46,237 nt of DNA from a virus. The stretch spans positions 1 through 46,237 of the IMG/VR virus record IMGVR_UViG_3300006027_000011; one strand, written 5' to 3'. The translations under genes were made by a program, and so were the position numbers. Numbering within the stretch: the stretch's first letter is position 1; every line of letters starts with the position of its first letter. Below, piece by piece: positions 18,882 to 27,788 of the stretch. The notes under the pieces were generated by a model. The model ran no database searches and was not told where the DNA came from. It saw only the letters and a list, made by a program, of their open reading frames with translations.

Positions 18882-19889
18882 ATGCCTATTAATGAAAGAC
18901 CTAGTGATGAATTCATTAGTCTCCTGCGTCAGTCAGGGGATGGTGATGTAAATGTAGCGCAAGCTGCCCAGCGAGAGTTCGCTAAAGCGCTTGAGCTTCC
19001 ACTTCGTAAGGGTGTCCTTGTCGGCAACATCCTTGGTGATATTTTTGAAACCATCAACGTAGAAGCTGGTTCAACAACTGAGTTTCCTCTTGATCTTATC
19101 AGCCCCGGACTTGAAGGTGAGCATGTAGCTTACACCAATCCCGGTCATGGTAGAATTCCAGAGCGTTCGGTTGAAGGTGACTACGTAATGATTCCAACGT
19201 ACAGCATTGCATCTTCGGTTGATTACCTCCTCCGATATGCTCGTGAAGCTCGTTGGGACATTGTTGGTCGCGCCATGCAAGTCATGGAAGCTGGTTTCAC
19301 TAAGAAGATGAACGACGATGGATGGCACACGATCCTCGCTGCTGGCGTTGACCGTAACATTCTCGTGTTCGACGGTGACGCAACCGCTGGATTGTTCAGC
19401 AAGAGACTTGTTTCTCTCATGCAAACAGTTATGCGTAGGAACTCTGGTGGTAACAGTGCTTCAACTGGTCGTGGTCGTCTTACTGACATCTACGTTTCAC
19501 CAGAAGCCCTTGAGGATGTTCGCAATTGGGGTCTCGATCAGGTTGACGAGGTAACTCGTCGTGAGATTTACACTGCTCCAGAAGGTGGCGCTCCCATCAC
19601 ACGGATCTTTGGTGTTAATCTTCATGATCTTGATGAGCTTGGAGAAGGTCAGGAATACCAGACTTTCTTCACTGGCGAACTTACTGGTGCTGTTCAGACT
19701 AGTGACCTTGAGCTAGTCGTTGGTCTTGATCAGTCCGCTAGTGATAGCTTCGTAATGCCCGTTAAAGAGCAGTTGCAAGTCTTTGAAGATCCTACTCTTC
19801 ATCGTCAGCAACGAGCTGGATATTACGGCTTTGCAGAGCTTGGCTTTGGCGTGTTGGACAACCGTAGAGTGATCCTTGGATCATTCTAA
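18882..19889 (+). CDS. Major capsid protein (HK97 fold)
   Basis: 335 residues. The N-terminal arm (FAKALELPLRKGVLVGNILG), E-loop region (LEGEHVAYTNPGHGRIPERS), spine helix (RYAREARWDIVGRAMQVMEA, then FTKKMNDDGWHTI) and A-domain (DIYVSPEALEDVRNWGLDQV, EQLQVFEDPTLHRQQRAGYY) follow the HK97 order, also seen in SPO1/T4-type capsids. No long delta domain precedes the arm, consistent with a separate scaffold. AAAGGAG lies before the start; a strong terminator follows. Codon use is clearly biased, as expected of the most abundant virion protein. Confidence 0.93.
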   Translation: MPINERPSDEFISLLRQSGDGDVNVAQAAQREFAKALELPLRKGVLVGNILGDIFETINVEAGSTTEFPLDLISPGLEGEHVAYTNPGHGRIPERSVEGDYVMIPTYSIASSVDYLLRYAREARWDIVGRAMQVMEAGFTKKMNDDGWHTILAAGVDRNILVFDGDATAGLFSKRLVSLMQTVMRRNSGGNSASTGRGRLTDIYVSPEALEDVRNWGLDQVDEVTRREIYTAPEGGAPITRIFGVNLHDLDELGEGQEYQTFFTGELTGAVQTSDLELVVGLDQSASDSFVMPVKEQLQVFEDPTLHRQQRAGYYGFAELGFGVLDNRRVILGSF

Positions 19890-19911
19890 TCTGTACCAAT
19901 AGCACAGAACG

Positions 19912-19947
19912 AAAAGCCGCCCTCATTTGCTTGGGGGTGGCTTTTTT
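19912..19947 (+). terminator. Strong intrinsic terminator after the capsid gene
   Basis: AAAAGCCGCCCTC, an 8-nt loop, GGGGGTGGCTTTTTT: a 10-11 bp G/C-rich stem with one bulge or mismatch and a run of six T. Lies 22 nt past the capsid stop and ends the head operon; genes beyond need a new promoter or readthrough. Confidence 0.9.
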
Positions 19948-19953
19948 CGTGTA

Positions 19954-19959
19954 TATAAC
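19954..19959 (+). promoter_or_regulatory. Rightward -10-like box, site 4
   Basis: TATAAC in CGTGTATATAACAGTAG, 43 nt before the ATG at 20002 and just after the terminator. It resembles sites 1-3 with a 2-nt insertion. If real it drives the adhesin operon. Confidence 0.4.
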
Positions 19960-20001
19960 AGTAGAATGACCCCCTCGTAGGACTCTATACAGGAGAAGAT
20001 T

Positions 20002-20709
20002 ATGGCTGCTTTATCTGATTATCTTGAATCAGGCATATTGAAACATTTATTTTTTGGAGAAACATTTACAAGCCCATCGAACATTTCCGTTGGACTAACA
20101 AGTACTGTACCAATAGATACTGACAGTGGAGAAACAATTGAAGAACTTCCTTCTGGAGCTTTTAAGGGAGCTTCTTTTGTTGACACTGGATATAGAAGAA
20201 TAAATCTTGGCAGTAGCACTGATGGTAATAATGTGTGGAATCAAATTGGAACTGACACAACAACAGCTTTTCAAGTTAATTCTTTTGAATCTGGAGTTGG
20301 TTTACCACCTAATAGCGGATACTTCTATCCTCTGTATTTAGATTCTGCTAAAGCAATATCTGAATCAACTGAGGCCGTTCAATCTGCAACTGAATATACA
20401 TTTTCAGAAACTCATCCTGATGTATCTTTTTACGGCCCAAATGGAGTTGTTGTTTCTGGAGACTATAGCTCGACAGATCCGGGTTATATTGAATACGATG
20501 GAAATGGATTTATTAAAAATAAAAATCAACTAGCTTTTCCAACAGCTAATGTTAATTGGGGTTTTATTTCGGGAATTGTTATTACGGACAGCGAGTTTGT
20601 TGGTTCTGGAAATGTACTAATGTACTCAGAATTACAAAATCCTAGAAACATCTTTACAGGAGATAGTATTAAATTTGATACAAATTCTTTAGAAATTAGC
20701 TTAAAATAA
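20002..20709 (+). CDS. Phage virion protein, small fibre-module type (235 aa)
   Basis: 235 residues. MAALSDYLESGILKHLFFGE, then ISVGLTSTVP, and at the end VNWGFISGIVITDSEFVGSG with NVLMYSELQNPRNIFTGDSI and FDTNSLEIS. This matches the layout of a family of virion structural proteins common in tailed phages (short helix, then ISVGLxT, W-G-x-I..., ending with G-D-x-I-x-F). I recall the pattern but cannot name a fixed database entry. Probably a tail or fibre attachment protein. AGGAGA precedes the start; first gene after the capsid terminator. Confidence 0.72.
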   Translation: MAALSDYLESGILKHLFFGETFTSPSNISVGLTSTVPIDTDSGETIEELPSGAFKGASFVDTGYRRINLGSSTDGNNVWNQIGTDTTTAFQVNSFESGVGLPPNSGYFYPLYLDSAKAISESTEAVQSATEYTFSETHPDVSFYGPNGVVVSGDYSSTDPGYIEYDGNGFIKNKNQLAFPTANVNWGFISGIVITDSEFVGSGNVLMYSELQNPRNIFTGDSIKFDTNSLEISLK

Positions 20710-20726
20710 CCTGAGAGAACCACCCA

Positions 20727-23700
20727 ATGACTATTGTTTCTAAAAATCAGTTAGTTAATAGTATAAATGCGGATATCAGTAATAATTCTAATCAAGAAAT
20801 TTCTCCAGAAGATATTCGTCATAATCTAATAGATCTAGTTGATTCTGTTCATTTGTTGCTCGATAGTACAAAAGATATTACTATTGAAAAATTAACTTCT
20901 TCAAATTTTTATACGCCGTCTAATAGAAGTACTATAGTTGGCGAAGAAGCAATAAGTAAACTACATTTAGACAGCTATGTTACTAACGATAATACGGCTG
21001 TTGGATATGCTTCTCTTAAAAATAACTATCAAGGCAGTGGTAATACTTCTGTAGGAACTTTTGCCCTTAGTTGTAATATATTTGGTGATAATAATTCTGC
21101 ATTTGGTGTCAACAGTCTCAGTGCAAATACTAACGGCTTTGCAAATGTTGGCGTTGGCAATTATGCTTTAACAAGAAACAAAACTGGTGATTTTAATATA
21201 GCGATTGGTCATGGCGCTGGTTATTATTCAAAAGATGAAAACTATAAATTATTTATTGCTAATCATCCAGCTAACGAAGAATATGTTTGCGATAATCCTC
21301 TTGGATCTGGTTTGACTCCTTTAATATACGGTAATCTTTTAAATGAAGATCTCGTGCTTGGAGTTGGAACTAGAACTTTATATAGCCACTCTATTGGCGT
21401 TATTCAATCTAGCGGAGCTATTTCTCCAACTTTAGATAATACTTTTGATATTGGTCATAAAGATTATAAATGGCAAAATGTACATACTCAAAATATTGTT
21501 CTGGCTAGTGGAGCTATTATAACTAATCATACCTCTCATGATGTTATCAATGTTTCTGGAAATATTTCTCCTTTTGACAATAGAAAGTTTCATCTAGGTT
21601 CTTCTAACGCATATTTTGCTAGCGGCTATATTAGCCATCTGTTTACTGATGTTACTAATACAATATCAGATAATCATTACGAAGGTAAAGTTTTGTACGT
21701 AGCTTCTAGTGGAGATCCACCAGACGCTTATTTAACACCAGAACAACTTTCAGGTGGTGGTATAGTTGTTCGCGGCAGTGGTGAGGGTACTGACCAAAGT
21801 GTTGATTATGCATTTTTGTTTAGACCTAGCGGCGAGTCTTCAGTTCCTTTTTATTCTTTTGAAGATTACAATCATCTTTCTAGGTCTTTTTGGGAAAGCA
21901 ATATTAGCTTGCACATTTCTTCTGGCAGTCATGTTCACACGCCAAGACTTTTAAATAGTGGCGAGCTTGACCTTGTAGTATATTCCCCTGATCAGCCAGA
22001 GTTTGGAATGTATTTAAATAGTGGAGCTTTATATGTTACGTCTGATAGTGGTGGAATATTTGGAATAAATCCGGGTTCCAGCAGTGGCTTGCTAGCTGGA
22101 ATGGGTAGCGTTAACATGCTGTCGCCTTCTGGAATAAACGATAATTATTTTCTAACCGTTGGATCACTAGAAAGTGGAGTTACTGTTGGTCAAAGATTTA
22201 TTACTGGAGCTAAACAAAGAGAAAAAGATGATGATGGTCTTGATAAGTTAAATGGATTTACACATAAGTATATAGATGCTTCTAATACAATATACTCTGG
22301 CCCTAAAGTTGATAGATTTGTAATTTCATCTCATGACAATTCTTCTTATGGTTTTAATAATCTAATACTTATGAAGAATCATAGTAATGGTGGAATTTTA
22401 GGAGTAAATAATTTCAGCGAAGGTGGTGACGCTGTAATACCACAGACATCTTTTAATGTTAGAACAAACCATAATGCTGCTGTTAGAATTACCGCTGAAA
22501 ATGCTGGTCAAGTATCTTCAGCTCTACAGTTATTAACAAACCTTAATTGTTTGTCTAGTGGTTTTGAGATTAAATATAACGGTGGAGCTAGTGGTGTTGC
22601 AGAGTTTAACATGTATGATGCTTCTGGCTTAATAACCGCTGCAAAGATTACTAAAGATGGTAATTTTGGTATATTGTCTAGCGGCTCTCTTAATCGTCAT
22701 CTAACTGTCGGTGATGATGGCTCGCCCAACGCCGTAATAGCTATTCATATTGTAAGTGGATTGCATCCATCTTTTAGCGCAATACCAAATCATAGTCAGA
22801 TATACTCCAAAGAAATGCCTAGTGGAACTCCTACAAATATTGGTCAGACTTTAAGAACGTTTACAATGGATGGCGATGGCAATGAATTAAACATGACCAG
22901 AAATGTTTTTCTTCATGGTGATGGTTTAGTTTATCAAGACGGTAGATTTAATACTTTTGCTGGCTTATCATCTACTTTAGATAGACAGCATTTAAATACT
23001 GCTTTTCATAATACAGGTTATGGTAATGGAGCTTTAGCATTAAATACTTCTGGTAACTATAACACTGCACTTGGTTCTCTTGCTCTTAGTGGCGTTGTTG
23101 AAAGTAATTATAATATTGCAATTGGCTATGGCGCTGGCGCATCTTCTAGTGGTAACTATAATCTTTTAATAGGGAACTCATTAAACGCTGTTGATGGTGA
23201 AAGTTATAAATTTAAACTTGGGGCTAATAGTAGCAACGTATTGATGAGTGGTTGTACTGGACCACTAAGTTCAGATAGAGTTTTATTCTTACCAAATGGA
23301 AAATTATCTGTACAAGAAGATAACAACAAAAGCTTATATCTATCTAATAACTTAATTAAAGTAATTAATCACAGTTCTGCAACTCAGTTACCTCCAGATT
23401 CCCTTAGTTTAGATTTTTCTCATTCTGTTAGTGGAGCAAGATTAGTTGAGTTTAATCATGCCGCACTTCCTATGAGCGGGTTCAAAGGCTTTGGCGTTTC
23501 CAACCCAAACTATACTGAACCTAATATGGAGAGACCTTATGTTGGAGTTTCTGGCGATATTAAGCTATTGGGAGCAATCAGATTTAGTAACGGCGATTCT
23601 TTAGAAAGCACAGAAGATATCACTAATCTTTCTGAAAGTGGCGCTTTTGTTAGTGGAGTTGTATTTTCTACGCTTCCAAAATTTAGAGAAGGTTTTATGA

Positions 23701-23924
23701 TAGATAATGTTGGGACAGCTCCTTTGTTTACTAGTCCAACTAGTGGTTTCATGACAGTGTATGATCAAAATGGATCAACATCAGAAGGGGTATTTATTAC
23801 TAATAGAGATAAACACTCTAGTCTTACAAGTGGTGATTATATAGTGGCGATTAACATTAACAACGAGTTTAGACCATTATGGATTAATAACGAAGATTTA
23901 GCTTGTAACACATGCTGTAAATAA
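20727..23924 (+). CDS. Long tail fibre with YadA-head-like repeats
   Basis: 1065 residues. Two clusters of short repeats (about residues 88-170 and 760-820) have the NTAVGYASL, NTSVGTFAL, NNSAFGVNSL, NIAIGHGAG pattern of the YadA/trimeric-adhesin left-handed beta-roll. Between and after lie fibre-type modules (IGHKDYKWQNVHTQNI, LGSSNAYFASGYI) seen where strands wrap a trimer. The C-terminus has DYIVAININNEFRPLWINNE and ends CNTCCK. Predicted trimeric receptor-binding fibre. GAGAGAACCACCCA precedes ATG. No S74 chaperone motif was seen. Confidence 0.82.
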   Translation: MTIVSKNQLVNSINADISNNSNQEISPEDIRHNLIDLVDSVHLLLDSTKDITIEKLTSSNFYTPSNRSTIVGEEAISKLHLDSYVTNDNTAVGYASLKNNYQGSGNTSVGTFALSCNIFGDNNSAFGVNSLSANTNGFANVGVGNYALTRNKTGDFNIAIGHGAGYYSKDENYKLFIANHPANEEYVCDNPLGSGLTPLIYGNLLNEDLVLGVGTRTLYSHSIGVIQSSGAISPTLDNTFDIGHKDYKWQNVHTQNIVLASGAIITNHTSHDVINVSGNISPFDNRKFHLGSSNAYFASGYISHLFTDVTNTISDNHYEGKVLYVASSGDPPDAYLTPEQLSGGGIVVRGSGEGTDQSVDYAFLFRPSGESSVPFYSFEDYNHLSRSFWESNISLHISSGSHVHTPRLLNSGELDLVVYSPDQPEFGMYLNSGALYVTSDSGGIFGINPGSSSGLLAGMGSVNMLSPSGINDNYFLTVGSLESGVTVGQRFITGAKQREKDDDGLDKLNGFTHKYIDASNTIYSGPKVDRFVISSHDNSSYGFNNLILMKNHSNGGILGVNNFSEGGDAVIPQTSFNVRTNHNAAVRITAENAGQVSSALQLLTNLNCLSSGFEIKYNGGASGVAEFNMYDASGLITAAKITKDGNFGILSSGSLNRHLTVGDDGSPNAVIAIHIVSGLHPSFSAIPNHSQIYSKEMPSGTPTNIGQTLRTFTMDGDGNELNMTRNVFLHGDGLVYQDGRFNTFAGLSSTLDRQHLNTAFHNTGYGNGALALNTSGNYNTALGSLALSGVVESNYNIAIGYGAGASSSGNYNLLIGNSLNAVDGESYKFKLGANSSNVLMSGCTGPLSSDRVLFLPNGKLSVQEDNNKSLYLSNNLIKVINHSSATQLPPDSLSLDFSHSVSGARLVEFNHAALPMSGFKGFGVSNPNYTEPNMERPYVGVSGDIKLLGAIRFSNGDSLESTEDITNLSESGAFVSGVVFSTLPKFREGFMIDNVGTAPLFTSPTSGFMTVYDQNGSTSEGVFITNRDKHSSLTSGDYIVAININNEFRPLWINNEDLACNTCCK

Positions 23925-23942
23925 TAATATGGGGTTCATAGG

Positions 23943-25916
23943 ATGGCAAGAGGAAGAAGAACCAGATGCGATAAGCCTAGCAGCCCATTCGTAGATTATA
24001 TTCCAGATGGTGTAGGAACCTCTACAACTACTTCTACTACGCAAACACCATTTATCTTTATACCAGAAAGTGGAGTTACTTGTCCCGTTTCTACAACTGA
24101 GTCGCAAACCGTTCTTGTTCCTTCTGTTAGCTTGCCCATATTGGGGGGCATCGGTGGTTTTTCGACAAACACAAGCACAGTCGAAGCAAGAGAAATTGAA
24201 GTTTTAAAATGTCTTTGCGGATCTATGTTTTTCCCAAAAGGTTCTGAAAGCTCTCTTATAGTTAATAGTACCCACGCTCTTGACCTACAGCATACTGAGG
24301 ACGTACTAGTTGCTAGCGAACAAGAATTTAATACTAAATCAAGTGTGTTAACTAGTGGTAGCGATGTTTTTCTTAGCGCTCTTACTGTTAAATTTGCAGA
24401 TAAATATCTTACAAATAAAATTACTGTAGATGGTGCAATTAAAATTATAATAAAAACAGAAGAAGGTAAAGTAGTAGCTACTAAGTATATAAATGATTAT
24501 ACAGAGAAAACAATTTTAGATAATGGTGTTATACAGTTCTCTTCTAGTAATATACATAAAAAAGTCAAACTTAATAATAAGTTTTTAAGATTAGAAGTAA
24601 AGAGTATATGCGATAGAACCTCTGTTCCTGCATGTGATTTTCTTCCCACTGTTTTTTCTGTTGAGCCTATTTGTGATAATATATGTTCTGAGATTGTAGA
24701 AGAGTATATGAGATGTTTACCAGTTGGCGATACATTTATACCGTGTGAAGATAGAACCACAACAACCACCACAGCCACTCCAACAACAACAACAACTGAG
24801 CCACCCGATCCACCCACTACCACAACGACCACCACAACCACAACGACCACCACCACCACCACCACTACCACTACGACAACCACAACCTCAACCACTTGTC
24901 CACCTTTCGTTCCACCCGTTATGGATTGCGATACCACTTGCGGTTATGCTGGAAATCATGACGTAAGAACTATTTACAACGATGATGGTTGCCCAATAGG
25001 ATCAGAGTGCGTATGTGAGGTAACTACGACTACCACAACAACTCTGTGTCCAGATATTCAAAGTGCTGGGCCACCTGTTACTATTAGATTTGGAACATAC
25101 ACTATTCCCGATGAATTAGAAGTATTTGATGTGTGCCAATCTCCCGAAGTGTCGCTTTTGAACACTGGAAAAATTAGCACTGGAACGGCAGCTAGCCCCG
25201 GAACTGGTTATCCCAGCGGTTGGTTTGAAACCACACTTAACAACTGTCCAGAATGTCTTAAATTCTGTGTAACAGCTGATCTTTCTGGAACACTGTGGTG
25301 GATTGAAGTTGATGACAGCAATGGTGGTACAGTGCTTAGTTTAGCTGGTGGTCAGAATAGTAGTGATGGCGTTTGCTATGGACAAACTTGTAGCATACCC
25401 GCATTTAGTTTTTCCGACACAGAGACATATGGACAGTTTGGAGGAAATGCAGCTAGTTACACCACTAGCTTAAGCCTTAGCAGTACTATTACAAGACCTT
25501 TTGGGACTGCTACTGATAGTCTTTTTACATATAAATCCGCTGCTCACGAAAATGAGGTAGCAGGCTTTGGGCCAACTTGTGCTTTGATGGTAGAAACCGC
25601 TAGTGATGATAATTACGACACTGATGAGTACGGAGCAAAAAATGCGGGTGCAGCAGTGTTTATTATTTGCAGTGGTGGCAGATATTGGGACTTTTCATCT
25701 CATGTTAACTATAATGATTTTACGGTTAATTATGAAGTACTTGATGAAGATACTGGTGAGTTTAGTTTTAATAGTGAAACTTATAACTACAAAAGCTGGA
25801 CTGCTTGTATTGAATATGATGTCAATGGCGCATCAACTTATCCAAACTGTGTTGGAAAAACTCAAACACTATATTACAATACTCCAAAGCCAGCTTTCCC
25901 TACACCAAATAATTAG
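23943..25916 (+). CDS. Adhesin-like virion protein with Thr-rich linkers (657 aa)
   Basis: Residues 1-35 are basic then Thr/Ser-rich (GTSTTTSTTQTP). A beta domain follows to about 270. Residues 272-318 are a nearly pure Thr tract with Pro/Glu breaks, flanked by Cys (a CP pair at its end). Next comes a small Cys-rich knot of about 33 residues (DCDTTCGYAGNHDVRTIYND, then DGCPIGSECVCE) that recalls antistasin-like inhibitors. A second T7 tract leads to a C-terminal beta domain with several paired Cys (CSIPAFSFSDTETYGQFG). Pro/Thr/Ser linkers between beta domains are typical of exported adhesins. No signal peptide. Weak ribosome site. No family name assigned. Confidence 0.68.
   Translation: MARGRRTRCDKPSSPFVDYIPDGVGTSTTTSTTQTPFIFIPESGVTCPVSTTESQTVLVPSVSLPILGGIGGFSTNTSTVEAREIEVLKCLCGSMFFPKGSESSLIVNSTHALDLQHTEDVLVASEQEFNTKSSVLTSGSDVFLSALTVKFADKYLTNKITVDGAIKIIIKTEEGKVVATKYINDYTEKTILDNGVIQFSSSNIHKKVKLNNKFLRLEVKSICDRTSVPACDFLPTVFSVEPICDNICSEIVEEYMRCLPVGDTFIPCEDRTTTTTTATPTTTTTEPPDPPTTTTTTTTTTTTTTTTTTTTTTTTSTTCPPFVPPVMDCDTTCGYAGNHDVRTIYNDDGCPIGSECVCEVTTTTTTTLCPDIQSAGPPVTIRFGTYTIPDELEVFDVCQSPEVSLLNTGKISTGTAASPGTGYPSGWFETTLNNCPECLKFCVTADLSGTLWWIEVDDSNGGTVLSLAGGQNSSDGVCYGQTCSIPAFSFSDTETYGQFGGNAASYTTSLSLSSTITRPFGTATDSLFTYKSAAHENEVAGFGPTCALMVETASDDNYDTDEYGAKNAGAAVFIICSGGRYWDFSSHVNYNDFTVNYEVLDEDTGEFSFNSETYNYKSWTACIEYDVNGASTYPNCVGKTQTLYYNTPKPAFPTPNN
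24756..24899 (+). repeat. Long ACN (Thr) codon tract
   Basis: Coding for runs of 5-24 Thr with Pro/Glu breaks. ACA, ACC, ACG and ACT are mixed within the run, so it is not one simple repeat unit; this argues for selection on the amino acid rather than fresh slippage. Confidence 0.9.
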
Positions 25917-25924
25917 GATTTAAA

Positions 25925-27787
25925 ATGTTAGAAGTCGCAAAAATAAAAATATCTAATAATCTACAAGGCGTTTTTAATTTAACGCTTGAGGGGGAATACG
26001 CTTCTTACTTTCAAGTTCAAGGCACTACTTTGTTTATGATAAAACCCATAGAAGACATTGGTACGTATGCTGTTACTGTTGTGGTAGAAGATCCTTTGGG
26101 TAGGTTTGAAACGCTAAGAGCAGATTATGTTTTTAATATAGGATGTTGTCCAATTGTTACTCGCACAACAACAACAACTCCTGCTCCATCATCTGCACCA
26201 ACCGCGCCTGCACCTTTACCAACTGAAGATGCTCCCGAGGATCTTTCAACAGCTAGAATACTTGGCATTATGGAAGGATTACCAGATATTAAGAGATATG
26301 CAATGAGGAGTGACACGAACCGATATTCACAGTACTACGAAAGTTCTAATTATAAAACTCTTAGTTTAAATATATTTACTCGTGTTAAAAATTATGATTC
26401 TATTTTTACGTATCCAGACGGAACTACATTCATACGTGAAGGTACAATTAATAATTATGTTAGTCCAGACGGGATTATGCATCAAATTAGTTCGTCACTT
26501 TACCCACTCGATATTGCTCGCCCCACCAATATACAATTTGACCCAAATATAAAATTTGATTATCCCGGTTTGTTTGACGGAATGCAATTTAACATTGGCG
26601 ATAGAGAATTTTTATATGTTATTGATGAAGATGGGTTTAGCGGTCCTGAAGATCTAACCTCACTTCAAACTTACCGTTTTATAATTCACGATTTTGTAAA
26701 AACAATTCTTTCTTCTGGATATACAGGGCCATTTGATGTAAATACAACGGGAAGGTCTCGACCAGAGTTATTTCAAAGGATGTTTAATGAGAATACTTCA
26801 ACCAACATCGCTAGACTTCGTTCTTTTTATCATCTGGTTTATAATCAATACAGAAATACTTCAAGTAGTCGTGCTTTAGATGGTTTACTTTCTAGAGTCT
26901 TCTACCATCCTGATGACAGGGAAGAAGAACGTTGGGACAGGTGGATGTTCAATAGTAATTATCCTAGCCAAAGAAATTGGTACAATAGAACTTCAGACAT
27001 AAATAGAATTATTGAGTATTATGGAAATATATTCGGGCTAGAATATCTTTATTTAGACAGTAAATATAGAGATTCGTACCTGTATCCCGATGAGACTCGT
27101 TATGAAATTCAGAATTTTAGTACAGGATTCAGTATAGAGTATTATAAAGAAAAATTCCACATCGTCGCTGTTCTTTACGAGATACCTGAATCTCTTTACG
27201 ATAGAGAAACAAGATCTCGAATATACAGTATTTTTCCACAATTAATTGTACATTCGCAACAGTATAATCCAACTACAGGCACTACTAAAACAGTCAATCC
27301 CAATGCTAATTTTTCTGGTAGAGGAGTTGATGCTCAGGCATTTAGACCTTTAGTTAATGATGTTAGAATTAGAGCTGCGGGTAGTCCGTGGAACGAGCTT
27401 GTTTCTCCCGGTAATATAGCCCTAATTGCTTATTTTAGAATAGATGATGATCTTGTAAAAAATGAGAAAAATGTCAACTTTTTTCCCAACACTGTTGGTC
27501 CAGTTAGAGATAGGCCGCAGGAAGAGCAGAATCTAGTTTTAGAAGCTCGATTATTTAATGGTAGTAGAAATGATGCTATCAGGTTTCTTAATGATGGTGT
27601 GCTTGATCGTCGTTTTGCTGAAAGTTTTGTTTATTCAGAATTATGTGGCGCTACGGGGTATAATAGTGTAGATAGTGTAACAGCACCAACGCCTACCACC
27701 ACTGATCCTCCTGTAGCAGAAGATCCAGAAGTTCCAGAAGAAGAGATCGAAGTATTTAAAATGGGAAATCTTAATATAGAGAATTAA
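25925..27787 (+). CDS. Adhesin-like virion protein (620 aa)
   Basis: Residues 1-75 resemble a cadherin/Ig-like fold (FNLTLEGEYASYFQVQGTTL, then DIGTYAVTVVVEDPLGRF), ending in a CC pair. A Thr/Ala/Pro linker (RTTTTTPAPSSAPTAPAPLP) leads to a large globular part rich in Tyr/Asn/Arg, e.g. RYSQYYESSNYKTLSLNIFT. A TAPTPTTTDPP linker then joins an acidic tail (EDPEVPEEEIEVFKM). The last part may dock to a partner, as the next gene follows directly. Probably an operon partner of the giant protein. Not recognised as a named family. Confidence 0.62.
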   Translation: MLEVAKIKISNNLQGVFNLTLEGEYASYFQVQGTTLFMIKPIEDIGTYAVTVVVEDPLGRFETLRADYVFNIGCCPIVTRTTTTTPAPSSAPTAPAPLPTEDAPEDLSTARILGIMEGLPDIKRYAMRSDTNRYSQYYESSNYKTLSLNIFTRVKNYDSIFTYPDGTTFIREGTINNYVSPDGIMHQISSSLYPLDIARPTNIQFDPNIKFDYPGLFDGMQFNIGDREFLYVIDEDGFSGPEDLTSLQTYRFIIHDFVKTILSSGYTGPFDVNTTGRSRPELFQRMFNENTSTNIARLRSFYHLVYNQYRNTSSSRALDGLLSRVFYHPDDREEERWDRWMFNSNYPSQRNWYNRTSDINRIIEYYGNIFGLEYLYLDSKYRDSYLYPDETRYEIQNFSTGFSIEYYKEKFHIVAVLYEIPESLYDRETRSRIYSIFPQLIVHSQQYNPTTGTTKTVNPNANFSGRGVDAQAFRPLVNDVRIRAAGSPWNELVSPGNIALIAYFRIDDDLVKNEKNVNFFPNTVGPVRDRPQEEQNLVLEARLFNGSRNDAIRFLNDGVLDRRFAESFVYSELCGATGYNSVDSVTAPTPTTTDPPVAEDPEVPEEEIEVFKMGNLNIEN

Positions 27788-27788
27788 T

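Noticed and set aside
24756-24899. Simple microsatellite/phase-variation tract
   Set aside because: Mixed ACA/ACC/ACG/ACT codons with interrupting Pro and Glu do not form one slippage-prone unit, although recombination between tracts remains possible.
24497-24937. Antisense 146-codon frame rich in Val
   Set aside because: It is only the reverse of the Thr codon tract (ACN read as NGT) and has no start signal.
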